NCBI RefSeq assembly: GCF_007097265.1 | Contig: NZ_VJZP01000005.1 | Coordinates: forward strand, 1-64,000 | Length of the DNA stretch: 64,000 nt | Reading direction: 5' to 3' | Source of the DNA: Flavobacterium gawalongense | GTDB lineage: Bacteria; Bacteroidota; Bacteroidia; Flavobacteriales; Flavobacteriaceae | In this document: in pieces, positions 8,618 to 16,236 of the stretch | Position numbering within the stretch: the stretch's first letter is position 1 | Layout of the letters: every line of letters begins with the position of its first letter | Program-made: the position numbers and the translations under genes | The notes under the pieces: generated by a model | Seen by the model: only the letters and a program-made list of their open reading frames with translations | Told to the model about the DNA's origin: nothing | Databases searched by the model: none

Positions 8618-8691
8618 ATTCAGTGTTCAGTGTTCGGTTTTTTAGTATTCAGTTAGTAACTGACCACTAAAAAACTGACCACTGACCACTT
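8618..8691. repeat. hairpin repeat, family A (TTCAGT type)
   Basis: Left arm contains CAGTGTTCAGTGTTCGG, right arm CTGACCACTAAAAAACTGAC. The arms are imperfectly complementary. Related copies at 43042, 51872, 58484 and in the array at 31072-31788. It fills the whole gap between DUF2480 and the sufT-like gene. Confidence 0.75.
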
Positions 8692-8695
8692 TTTG

Positions 8696-9031
8696 CTAAA
8701 GCATTCCCAATTCTAATTTTGCTTCTTCGCTCATTAAATCTTTACTCCAAGGCGGATCGAAAGTAATTTCTACTTCAGCATCTTTTACATTGTCGATTGA
8801 TTTTACTTTTTCTTCCACTTCTCTTGGTAAACTTTCTGCAACTGGACAGTTTGGTGAGGTAAGTGTCATCAGGATTTTTACTTCATAATCGGTATTGACC
8901 ATTACGTCATAAATCAATCCTAATTCGTAAATATCTACAGGAATCTCCGGATCGTAAATAGTCTTTAATATTTTTACGATTGATTCTCCTAATTCGGCAG
9001 TGTCTATTTGTTGTTCCATGTTTTTTAACAA
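8696..9031 (-). CDS. SufT-like DUF59 (MIP18) Fe-S assembly protein
   Basis: A 111-residue protein of the DUF59/MIP18 family, which helps insert or mature Fe-S clusters. The family motif is IYDPEIPVDIYELGLIYDV, followed by LTSPNCPVAESLPREVE with the conserved Cys, and FDPPWSKDLMSEEAKLELGM at the end. Placement between sufE and DUF2480 in a suf cluster supports a SufT-type role. Often annotated as SUF system Fe-S cluster assembly protein or PaaD-like; PaaD itself is larger and has a C-terminal zinc motif that is absent here. Confidence 0.88.
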   Translation of the reverse strand: MLKNMEQQIDTAELGESIVKILKTIYDPEIPVDIYELGLIYDVMVNTDYEVKILMTLTSPNCPVAESLPREVEEKVKSIDNVKDAEVEITFDPPWSKDLMSEEAKLELGML

Positions 9032-9050
9032 TTTATTTTTTATTATTTTT

Positions 9051-9085
9051 TTAAACCATATAAGGAAAATAAGTTCATTAAAGGT
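9051..9085. repeat. repeat arm (family F) left of GxxExxY gene
   Basis: Contains AACCATATAAGGAAAATAAG and TTCATTAAAGGT. Its reverse complement partly matches 9605-9636 on the other side of the GxxExxY gene (13 of 15 in the best block, AAGTTCATTAAAGGT against AAGTTCTTTTAAGGT). Confidence 0.5.
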
Positions 9086-9088
9086 TTT

Positions 9089-9502
9089 TTATTCTTCCTC
9101 TAATCTTCTGTATAATTCGTTAACGTAGGTTTTTTGTCCTTCATTGTAAATATTTACAACATTATAATTTATCATTAATCCAATTGGTGATTCCAAAAGA
9201 TTCATATAAGACATTAATTTTGCAACGTGAATTGGTAAAACCTTGTCAGAGGCTTTAAGTTCTAATACCAAACATTTTTCAATAAATAAATCACATCTTA
9301 AATCAGATTCTAATTCTAAACCTTTGTATTCAATTGGAATTGTTAATTTAGATTGAAAATTAATTCCTCTCAAAGATAATTCCTTAATCATACATTTATG
9401 ATAAATACTTTCTAAAAGACCAGGTCCTAAATGTTTATGCACTTCTATTGCAGCTCCATTAACTCGGTAAACTAAATCTTTCAAGTATTTTTTTGTAACC
9501 AT
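9089..9502 (-). CDS. GxxExxY family protein (guest gene in suf cluster)
   Basis: A 137-residue protein of the GxxExxY family (TIGR04256-type), named for the motif seen here as GPGLLESIYHKCM. A nuclease-like core is suggested by the family and by DLFIEKCLVLELKASDK (E-x-K pattern) and HVAKLMSYMNLLESPIGLMI. The biological role is unknown. The gene is co-oriented with the suf genes but has no obvious reason to be there, and is bracketed by partly inverted copies of an intergenic repeat. Sporadic distribution of this family suggests a mobile passenger; that is inference. Confidence 0.9.
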   Translation of the reverse strand: MVTKKYLKDLVYRVNGAAIEVHKHLGPGLLESIYHKCMIKELSLRGINFQSKLTIPIEYKGLELESDLRCDLFIEKCLVLELKASDKVLPIHVAKLMSYMNLLESPIGLMINYNVVNIYNEGQKTYVNELYRRLEEE

Positions 9503-9604
9503 ATGTAAAATTAAATTTTAAAAAGTAACGAAAGTTTATTTGAAATTATGTTGGGCACTTATAAATAGTATAACCTTTTTAAGTTATTTACTATCTTCTT
9601 AAAT

Positions 9605-9636
9605 GACCTTAAAAGAACTTTTATGTTTTAAAAAAA
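9605..9636. repeat. repeat arm (family F) right of GxxExxY gene
   Basis: ACCTTAAAAGAACTTTTATG followed by TTTTAA, the inverted partner of 9051-9085. Together they enclose the GxxExxY gene. The match is imperfect. Confidence 0.5.
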
Positions 9637-9653
9637 ATCTAAAAGGTTTTAAA

Positions 9654-10073
9654 TCAATTCTTCGTGTTGAATGCCAAAGCATACATTTTTATATTTTTTA
9701 TCATGGATACCAATCCATTGGCACGAGTAGGGGATAAATGCTCTTTTAAACCTATTTCGTCAATAAAACTCATGTCGGCTTCCAGAATATCGGAGGCTTT
9801 TTGATTCGAAAAAGTGCGGATTAATATCGCAATAATCCCTTTGGTTAAAATGGCATCGCTGTCGGCAGTGAAAACAATTTTATCGTCTTTTTTCTCTCCC
9901 TGCAACCAAACTTTTGATTGACAACCTTTAATCAGATTGTTTTCTGTTTTGAATTCTTCTTTTATCAAAGGAAGATTTTTTCCTAATTCGATGATGTATT
10001 CATAACGTTCCATCCAGTCGTCAAACATAGAAAACTCATCAACGATTTCTTCTTGTATGTCTTTAATTTTCAT
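9654..10073 (-). CDS. sufE: SufE cysteine desulfuration protein
   Basis: Accepts persulfide sulfur from SufS and passes it to the SufBCD scaffold. The 139-residue length is normal. The acceptor Cys lies in LIKGCQSKVWLQGEK (about residue 50), followed by ADSDAILTKGIIAILIRTFS and the C-terminal GLKEHLSPTRANGLVSMIKN, all hallmark segments. It lies downstream of sufS. A 22-bp hairpin sequence ending 3 nt before the start codon (10076-10097) is identical to one before gmk. The gap to the upstream stop codon consists entirely of that repeat. Confidence 0.95.
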   Translation of the reverse strand: MKIKDIQEEIVDEFSMFDDWMERYEYIIELGKNLPLIKEEFKTENNLIKGCQSKVWLQGEKKDDKIVFTADSDAILTKGIIAILIRTFSNQKASDILEADMSFIDEIGLKEHLSPTRANGLVSMIKNIKMYALAFNTKN

Positions 10074-10075
10074 AG

Positions 10076-10097
10076 TATGCTGAATTTATTTCAGTAT
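10076..10097. repeat. hairpin repeat (family I) immediately before sufE start
   Basis: TATGCTGAATTTATTTCAGT plus AT, containing the palindrome CTGAATTTATTTCAG. An identical 22-mer lies before gmk at 57475-57496. In the sufE mRNA it would fold 3 nt upstream of the AUG, so it could affect translation. Confidence 0.7.
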
Positions 10098-10531
10098 TAT
10101 TCTTTTTTAGCAAATGAAGTTATTTTATTTACGAATTTCTTAATTTGTTTCGGTGGGAAACCATGATCAAAACTAGTCGTTTCATAGGCTTTGTCTTTGT
10201 AGGTGATTTTCAGATTGGCGATGGCGGCACCGTCATAAAAACGTTTTTCAGTAGGCGCTTTTAATCTTGCCAAACTATCCAATTCTACTGTTTTAAAACA
10301 TTCTACTAGTTCTTTCCAGTCGGCATCAGCTATTTTTGTTGGTACCGGTTTGTCGTTTCCGCTTCTATCTTTTGAAACAGTGACCATCTGATTTTTCACT
10401 GTTATTTTTTGATAAAAACCTCTGGTATTGGCTTCATATTCAATTACAGCATTGCTAATTTCTTGTGCTTTGGCACTGTCACAACCTTTTCCAAGAAAAA
10501 TAGTCAGGAACAATAAAGATAGTATTTTCAT
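10097..10531 (-). CDS. small exported protein of unknown function
   Basis: 144 residues with an N-terminal signal sequence. KILSLLFLTIFLGKGCDSAK could be a lipoprotein signal with Cys17, although Lys at -2 is unusual for a lipobox. The mature part reads as a small alpha/beta domain (VIEYEANTRGFYQKITVKNQ, IADADWKELVECFKTVELDS, FDHGFPPKQIKKFVNKITSF). I do not recognise the family. It sits between sufS and sufE, so it may be cotranscribed with them; a function in Fe-S assembly is not implied by its exported nature. Confidence 0.75.
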   Translation of the reverse strand: MKILSLLFLTIFLGKGCDSAKAQEISNAVIEYEANTRGFYQKITVKNQMVTVSKDRSGNDKPVPTKIADADWKELVECFKTVELDSLARLKAPTEKRFYDGAAIANLKITYKDKAYETTSFDHGFPPKQIKKFVNKITSFAKKE

Positions 10532-10673
10532 GTGTAGATAATATTTGTTTTTTATAGGAACATGGTATCGCCATTCTTCGTTATTGTTTATCTCACAGCA
10601 CTTTTATTATTAGCTGTGTTCGATGATTTTCAATTGTGATTTCGAATCATGGCGATTTCATGATTTAAAATTT

Positions 10674-11888
10674 TTAAGACAACATGAGTTGCGCTTTTTT
10701 AATAGCTTCAACCATAACGTCAATTTCTTCTTTGGTATTATAAAAAGCAAATGAAGCTCTTATCGTTCCTGGAATACAAAAGAAATTCATAATCGGTTGT
10801 GCACAATGATGACCCGTTCTTACGGCTATTCCTAATTTGTCAATTATCGTACCAATATCATACGGATGAATTCCTTCAATATTAAACGAAACTACAGAAG
10901 TTTTTGCTGCCGATGTTCCAAAAATCTTCAAACCTTCAATTTCCAGTAAGCGTTGCGTTGCATGCTCCAGTAATTCTTTTTCTTGCTGTTGAATGTTTTC
11001 AAAGCCAACTTCATTCAAATAATCAACTGCAGTTCCCAGAACAATTCCTCCGGCAATATTTGGGGTTCCAGCTTCAAATTTATGGGGTAAATCAGCATAA
11101 GTCGTTTTTTCGAAAGTCACTTCCTTAATCATTTCGCCTCCACCTTGATACGGCGGTAATTTATTCAACCACGCTTCTTTTCCGTATAAAATTCCCGTTC
11201 CTGTTGGACCACACATTTTATGTCCTGAAAAAGCATAAAAATCACAATCTAATTCCTGAACATTTGGTTTCAAATGCGGAACGGCTTGTGCTCCATCAAT
11301 CAAAATCGCTGCTCCAACTTCATGTGCTTTGTCAATCATATATTTAATTGGATTGACAGTTCCTAATGCATTCGAAATATGGTTTACGGTTACAACTTTA
11401 GTTTTATTCGAAAGTAATTTATCATATTCTGACATCATCAATTCGCCATCGGCATTCATTGGAATTACGCGCAAAGTCGCTCCTGTTTTCTCACATAACA
11501 TTTGCCAAGGCACAATATTGCTGTGGTGTTCCAATGCTGAAACTAAAACTTCATCACCCGGTTTTAAAATCGAAGCAAAACCATTGGTAACCAAATTAAT
11601 TCCGTGTGTTGTTCCCGAAGTAAAAAGTACTTCATGGGCAAATTTGGCATTGATATGATTTTGAATTTTACCACGTGAAATCTCGTAGGCATCGGTTGCT
11701 AATTGACTCAAAGTGTGAACGCCACGATGAATATTAGCATTAATTTCCTGATAATATTTTGAAATCGCATCAATCACAACTTGTGGTTTTTGCGAAGTAG
11801 CTCCGTTGTCGAAATAAACTAACGGCTTTCCGTTTACTTTCTGGGAAAGGATTGGGAAGTCGGCTCTAATTTTATTTATATCTAACAT
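10674..11888 (-). CDS. sufS: SufS cysteine desulfurase
   Basis: PLP-dependent class V aminotransferase-fold enzyme that removes sulfur from L-cysteine to give alanine and enzyme-bound persulfide. The 404 residues show DNGATSQKP near the N-terminus, TSGTTHGINLV, DGAQAVPHL, the PLP lysine in FYAFSGHKMCGPTGTGILYG, and the persulfide Cys in VRTGHHCAQPIM, the SufS type (group II) rather than IscS. Partners SufE and SufBCD are in the same cluster, though the serine hydrolase gene on the opposite strand separates it from sufD, so it needs its own promoter. Confidence 0.96.
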   Translation of the reverse strand: MLDINKIRADFPILSQKVNGKPLVYFDNGATSQKPQVVIDAISKYYQEINANIHRGVHTLSQLATDAYEISRGKIQNHINAKFAHEVLFTSGTTHGINLVTNGFASILKPGDEVLVSALEHHSNIVPWQMLCEKTGATLRVIPMNADGELMMSEYDKLLSNKTKVVTVNHISNALGTVNPIKYMIDKAHEVGAAILIDGAQAVPHLKPNVQELDCDFYAFSGHKMCGPTGTGILYGKEAWLNKLPPYQGGGEMIKEVTFEKTTYADLPHKFEAGTPNIAGGIVLGTAVDYLNEVGFENIQQQEKELLEHATQRLLEIEGLKIFGTSAAKTSVVSFNIEGIHPYDIGTIIDKLGIAVRTGHHCAQPIMNFFCIPGTIRASFAFYNTKEEIDVMVEAIKKAQLMLS

Positions 11889-12141
11889 TTTATCTGCTTG
11901 TTTTTATTGTTTTTTATTGGTCAGATAGAACGCCAATAATTAACATTTTTTAGATAACCCAATTTGCTATTGGCGTTTCATTATTTAGAATTTTTCTAAA
12001 TACAAAAGTAATAAAAACTAAATTGTTTTAGCCATGAATTCACCAATTTACTTCTATTAATTTCAGGGTTCTTATTAAAATAAAATTCGTGAATTTGTGA
12101 CTAAAAAATAATTATATTGCATTATTTTTCAATTAGCTACT

Positions 12142-13488
12142 ATGAAAAAATTTTTCAGGTTTGTTGGTTTTACCTCTTTTATTGGGGTTTTTTATTTTGG
12201 ATTCACCACGTATCCTAAACTGGATTTAATTTCTGGCTTTTCAGCCAAAAGTATCGCTTCGGGACATTTTATTGATAATCGTTCTCAGGAAATGATTGAG
12301 AAAGGCGACAATGATATCGATATGATTGATTTGGCCAACAACAAAATTGAAGCTGTCGGAAAATATGCAGCCGCTTCGGTTTATGGTTTGAAAGAGCGAA
12401 AAGCGATTTACCGTGAAGGTTTGGGAGCGACTTTGATCAACGATGATTTTGATGTTTCAAAACGATATGAAGTTCCCAAAAGAATAAAATTGAACAATAA
12501 TTTGCCTTTTCCGTATGGCAATAACGAACCCAAAGACACTGTTTTTAGCAATGTTGATTATACTAAATTAAATGCGGCTGTCGCCAATGCTTTTGATGCA
12601 AAAGGCGAAATCAAAAAAAGAACCCGTTCTGTTTTAGTAATTTATAAAGACAAAATCATAGCCGAAAAATATGATCGGGGTTTCGATAAAAATAGTAAAT
12701 TATTGGGATGGTCCATGACTAAAAGTATCACGAGCGCGTTATTTGGAATCCTTCAAAAACAAGGAAAATACGATATTTACAAACCGGCTCCCATTGTGGA
12801 ATGGCAAAATGACGAGCGCAAAATCATCACCACAAACGATTTGATTCACATGAATTCCGGTTTGGAATGGGAAGAGAAATACGATAAAATTTGCGATGCG
12901 ACCAAAATGCTTTTTCAGGCCGAAGATATGTCACGCGTACAACTGGAGAAACCTGCCGCATTCAAACCGAATACCCATTGGAATTATTCTTCGGGAACGA
13001 CGAATTTACTTTCTGGGATTTTACGACAACAGTTCAAAACATATAAGGAATACTTAGATTTTTGGTATTCGGCATTGATTGATAAAATAGGAATGAACTC
13101 CATGATTGTAGAAACCGATATGGTGGGGAATTATGTAGGCTCTTCTTACGGTTGGGCAACGACTAGAGATTGGTCAAAATTTGGGTTGTTGTATTTACAC
13201 AAAGGCAACTGGAATGGAGAACAAATTCTGGAGGAGAGTTGGGTAAAATATTCAGCAACTCCAACGAATACTTCTAAAGGCGAATATGGCGCACACTTTT
13301 GGCTCAATGCGGGAGGAAGATACAAAGATGTTCCTAGAGATATGTATTTCTGTAGTGGTTATCAAGGACAGATGGTTGCGATTATCCCGTCTTTGAATTT
13401 AGTAATTGTTAGAATGGGTTTAAAAGAAGATCCTGGATTTGATTTTAATGGGATGTTGAGTGGGATTATTGAGAGTTTGGAGAAATAA
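12142..13488 (+). CDS. serine hydrolase, class C beta-lactamase-like
   Basis: 448-residue penicillin-binding-protein-like serine hydrolase. An N-terminal hydrophobic segment (FVGFTSFIGVFYFGFTTYP) should act as membrane anchor or signal. The catalytic SxxK is in LGWSMTKSITSALFG, the Tyr motif in HWNYSSGTTNLLSG, and the third motif region in MYFCSGYQGQMVAIIPS. Family members include esterases, D-aminopeptidases and 6-aminohexanoate oligomer hydrolase-like enzymes, so true beta-lactamase activity should not be assumed. The gene is on the plus strand between sufD and sufS, splitting the suf cluster. A terminator follows at 13496-13532. Confidence 0.88.
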   Translation: MKKFFRFVGFTSFIGVFYFGFTTYPKLDLISGFSAKSIASGHFIDNRSQEMIEKGDNDIDMIDLANNKIEAVGKYAAASVYGLKERKAIYREGLGATLINDDFDVSKRYEVPKRIKLNNNLPFPYGNNEPKDTVFSNVDYTKLNAAVANAFDAKGEIKKRTRSVLVIYKDKIIAEKYDRGFDKNSKLLGWSMTKSITSALFGILQKQGKYDIYKPAPIVEWQNDERKIITTNDLIHMNSGLEWEEKYDKICDATKMLFQAEDMSRVQLEKPAAFKPNTHWNYSSGTTNLLSGILRQQFKTYKEYLDFWYSALIDKIGMNSMIVETDMVGNYVGSSYGWATTRDWSKFGLLYLHKGNWNGEQILEESWVKYSATPTNTSKGEYGAHFWLNAGGRYKDVPRDMYFCSGYQGQMVAIIPSLNLVIVRMGLKEDPGFDFNGMLSGIIESLEK

Positions 13489-13495
13489 TGGTATA

Positions 13496-13532
13496 AAAAA
13501 CCCTTTCAGAGTTTTAAACTCTAAAAGGGTTA
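13496..13532. terminator. bidirectional terminator between serine hydrolase and sufD
   Basis: Stem AACCCTTT-AGAGTTT / AAACTCT-AAAGGGTT with A run before and short T runs, between two convergent genes, so it can serve both. Confidence 0.8.
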
Positions 13533-13560
13533 CTATGACAATTTCTTTCTTCGTAATGAC

Positions 13561-14877
13561 TTACAAATCAAATCCCAATTTCACGCCTAATTTATTGGCG
13601 ATAATAGTGGTAATTCGTTTTTTGAGTTCCGGTATTTTGATGTTTTCGATAACAGCATTCGAGAACGCATACATCAATAATGCTTTGGCTTCTTTTTTAG
13701 GAATTCCGCGTTGTTGCATGTAGAACATTGCTGTTTCGTCCAATTGTCCAACAGTACATCCGTGAGAACATTTTACGTCATCAGCAAAAATTTCCAATTG
13801 TGGTTTTGCATTTATAGTCGCTTTGTCGCTCAATAAAATATTGTTGCTTTTTTGGAATGCATTCGTTTTTTGAGCTTCTTTCTCCACATATACTTTTCCG
13901 TTGAAAACGCCTGTAGAACGATCAGAATAGATTCCTTTATAATCCTGAAAACTTTCGCAATTTGGAGTCGAGTGCTTCACCAAAGTATAATGATCTACGT
14001 GTTGCTTTTCGCCAATAATTGTTATTCCATTCAATGTACTTGTCAATCGTTCACCAAAGTGATAAAAATTCAAGTTGTTTCTCGTTAAGTTTCCTCCAAA
14101 AGAAAAAGTATGTACTGAAACGTGGCTTTCTTTTTGTTGAGAAACGTAGGTGTTGTCAATTAGATTTGCTTCAAGCGTATCGTTTTGAATTTTGTAATAA
14201 TCAACGATAGCGCGTTTTTGGGCAAAAATCTCGGTAACGGAATTCGTCAACACGGGATTTTCGTTCAAACTTTGATGGCGCTCGATAATTTGAACATGAG
14301 AATTCTCCCCAACAATCACTAAGTTTCTTGGTTGGACCAAAAGAGCCGCTTCATTTCCTGTTGAGAAATACATAATCTCAATAGGCTTGTCAGTCACTTT
14401 ACTTTTTGGGATGTGGATATATGCTCCTTCATTGGCGAAAGCCGTATTCAAAGAAGTCAAACTTTCGTCTTTACTCGCTATTTTATTAAAAAAGGTATCA
14501 ATGATCATTTTGTATTTTGGTTTGGTCAATGCCGAAGACATCAAACAAACATCAATTCCGTCGTGTGTTGTTGACGATAAATGCGAACTGAAAACGCCAT
14601 CAATAAACACCACTTTATAAGTGTCTATTTCGTGTAAAAAGTATTTTTTTACTTGGTTAAATTCAACTGCATTGTCTTGTTTAGGAAATACGGTAAAGTC
14701 ATTTTTTAAGATGGCACTTAGCGAAGTATATTTCCAAGCTTCGTCTTTTTTGGTTGGGAAACCTTTATTTTCAAAGTTTTTTATGGCCGAAGTTCTCACA
14801 TCATGAAGTTCAGATTGAACATCGATGCGCTCTTCGAAAGCCATAAAAGACGATAGTAATTTTTCTTTTAATTCCAT
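13561..14877 (-). CDS. sufD: SufD, Fe-S scaffold subunit
   Basis: Partner of SufB and SufC in the SufBC2D scaffold that builds [4Fe-4S] clusters. The 438-residue product has the SufBD beta-helix core and C-terminal signature DDVKCSHGCTVGQLDETAMF followed by YMQQRGIPKKEAKALLMYAF, where His and Cys are the family's functional residues. The N-terminal RTSAIKNFENKGFPTKKDEAWKY is typical of SufD. It is cotranscribed with sufC, with a repeat hairpin (14887-14952) between them. Full length. Confidence 0.95.
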   Translation of the reverse strand: MELKEKLLSSFMAFEERIDVQSELHDVRTSAIKNFENKGFPTKKDEAWKYTSLSAILKNDFTVFPKQDNAVEFNQVKKYFLHEIDTYKVVFIDGVFSSHLSSTTHDGIDVCLMSSALTKPKYKMIIDTFFNKIASKDESLTSLNTAFANEGAYIHIPKSKVTDKPIEIMYFSTGNEAALLVQPRNLVIVGENSHVQIIERHQSLNENPVLTNSVTEIFAQKRAIVDYYKIQNDTLEANLIDNTYVSQQKESHVSVHTFSFGGNLTRNNLNFYHFGERLTSTLNGITIIGEKQHVDHYTLVKHSTPNCESFQDYKGIYSDRSTGVFNGKVYVEKEAQKTNAFQKSNNILLSDKATINAKPQLEIFADDVKCSHGCTVGQLDETAMFYMQQRGIPKKEAKALLMYAFSNAVIENIKIPELKKRITTIIANKLGVKLGFDL

Positions 14878-14886
14878 TATTTTATT

Positions 14887-14952
14887 GTTTAAAGTTTAAG
14901 GTTTAAAAGTTTAAAGTTATCTCGTGGCAACTTTAAACTTTAAACTTTAAAC
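14887..14952. repeat. hairpin repeat, family B (GTTTAAAG type), empty form
   Basis: Left arm of GTTTAAAG-type units (14887-14918), 10-base loop, right arm AACTTTAAACTTTAAAC... (14929-14952). It lies between sufD and sufC. The same family occurs around the four-helix-bundle gene between sufC and sufB, so this copy looks like the unoccupied version. Confidence 0.8.
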
Positions 14953-14957
14953 AAAAT

Positions 14958-15710
14958 TTATGCTTCTTGTTCTTGTTTAATCCAGTCGTATCCTTTTTCT
15001 TCCAGTTCGTGCGCTAATGCTGCCCCACCGGATTTTACAATTTTTCCGTTGTAAAGAACATGAACAAAATCAGGAACGATATAATCTAATAGTCTTTGAT
15101 AGTGCGTGATAACGATGATTGCATTTTTGTCGCTTTTTAGTTTGTTAACGCCATTAGCAACAATTCGTAACGCATCAATATCAAGTCCAGAATCGGTTTC
15201 ATCAAGAATAGCCAATTTTGGTTCCAGCATCGCCATTTGGAAAATTTCGTTACGTTTTTTCTCACCACCAGAAAATCCTTCGTTTAGAGAACGAGAAAGA
15301 AATTTTCTGTCGATTTCCAATAACTCTGATTTCTCACGAATCACTTTTAGCATTTGGTTGGCTGGCATTTCTTCCTGACCGTTTGCTTTACGAGTTTCGT
15401 TGATAGCTGTTCTCATGAAGTTGGTTACCGAAACTCCTGGAATCTCCACTGGATATTGAAACGATAAGAACACCCCTTTGTGTGCTCTTTCTTCTGGGGC
15501 TAAATCAGAAAGGTCTTCTCCATCTAAAGAGATTTCACCTTCGGTTACTTCGTAGTTTTCGTTTCCTGCAATGATTGAAGCAAGTGTGCTTTTTCCAGCA
15601 CCGTTTGGCCCCATTATCGCGTGAATTTCTCCAGCTTTTACTTCAAGGTTAATCCCTTTTAATATTTCTTTGTCTCCAATGGAGGCGTGTAAATTTTTTA
15701 TACTTAACAT
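14958..15710 (-). CDS. sufC: SufC, Fe-S assembly ATPase
   Basis: ABC-type cytosolic ATPase that drives conformational change of the SufBD scaffold. 250 residues, with Walker A IMGPNGAGKSTLASI, Q-loop FLSFQYPVEIPGV, signature FSGGEKKRNEIFQM, Walker B LAILDETDSGLD with the atypical SufC sequence (D-E-T-D), and switch His in VITHYQRLL. Full length. The upstream intergenic region toward sufB is expanded by a guest gene flanked by GTTTAAAG repeats. Confidence 0.97.
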   Translation of the reverse strand: MLSIKNLHASIGDKEILKGINLEVKAGEIHAIMGPNGAGKSTLASIIAGNENYEVTEGEISLDGEDLSDLAPEERAHKGVFLSFQYPVEIPGVSVTNFMRTAINETRKANGQEEMPANQMLKVIREKSELLEIDRKFLSRSLNEGFSGGEKKRNEIFQMAMLEPKLAILDETDSGLDIDALRIVANGVNKLKSDKNAIIVITHYQRLLDYIVPDFVHVLYNGKIVKSGGAALAHELEEKGYDWIKQEQEA

Positions 15711-15721
15711 TTGTTTCTTTG

Positions 15722-15745
15722 GTTTAAAGTTTAAAGTTTAAAGTT
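15722..15745. repeat. family B repeat arm, sufC side of guest gene
   Basis: Three GTTTAAA-type units (GTTTAAAGTTTAAAGTTTAA continuing AGTT), followed by TCTCGTG, which resembles the loop of the empty hairpin at 14919-14928. Its inverted partner is 16208-16231, 22 of 24 bases complementary. Confidence 0.75.
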
Positions 15746-15752
15746 CTCGTGT

Positions 15753-16142
15753 TTACTGAAACTTGGTGCCTTTAAAATCTTTCTTGTTTAAATATGATAT
15801 AAAATTGTTTATTTTTCCGCTTAAATTCTCGTAATCAATTCTTAAAATATTGAATTTTTCTTCATTGATATAATTGTAATCAAAAACTCGGTATAATTGT
15901 GACCTAGATTCTCCAGCCGAACCTTTAGCAATTGACAAAAACTGTCTGAATTCTAAATTTCCATTTCTTTCAAATCCTTCAGCAATATTATCCATTACAG
16001 AACCGGATGATGCTTTTATTTGATCTCTAAACCTAAAATCATTTTTTAAATCTGATTCTATAGAAATAATATGAATTTCTTTGGCCAGTCGTCTGGCTTC
16101 CTTCCAAATTTCTAAATCTTCAAATCTAGTTACTGTCGCCAT
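15753..16142 (-). CDS. four helix bundle protein, 23S rRNA-intervening-sequence family (guest gene)
   Basis: A 129-residue all-helical protein of the four-helix-bundle/S23 family (PF05635 type). Hallmarks are [18 protein letters not shown] near the start and [20 protein letters not shown] in the middle, followed by [20 protein letters not shown]. In other bacteria such ORFs lie inside 23S rRNA intervening sequences; free-standing copies are common and of unknown function, and the DGR accessory protein Avd shares the fold. Here it separates sufB from sufC, in the same orientation, between inverted GTTTAAAG repeats. No signal peptide. Confidence 0.92.
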   Translation of the reverse strand: MATVTRFEDLEIWKEARRLAKEIHIISIESDLKNDFRFRDQIKASSGSVMDNIAEGFERNGNLEFRQFLSIAKGSAGESRSQLYRVFDYNYINEEKFNILRIDYENLSGKINNFISYLNKKDFKGTKFQ

Positions 16143-16151
16143 TCAATATTT

Positions 16152-16231
16152 TGTTTAAAGTTTAAAGTTTTTCTTTGTTTAAAGTTGTCAGTCGTTTCCG
16201 GTTATACAACGTTAAACCTTAAACTTTAAAC
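16152..16231. repeat. family B repeat arms, sufB side of guest gene
   Basis: Contains GTTTAAAGTTTAAAG in the same orientation as 15722, then a further GTTTAAAGTTG, a spacer, and the inverted arm AACGTTAAACCTTAAACTTT (16208-16231). It looks like a whole hairpin whose left arm has been duplicated to the other side of the guest gene. Confidence 0.7.
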
Positions 16232-16236
16232 AAATT

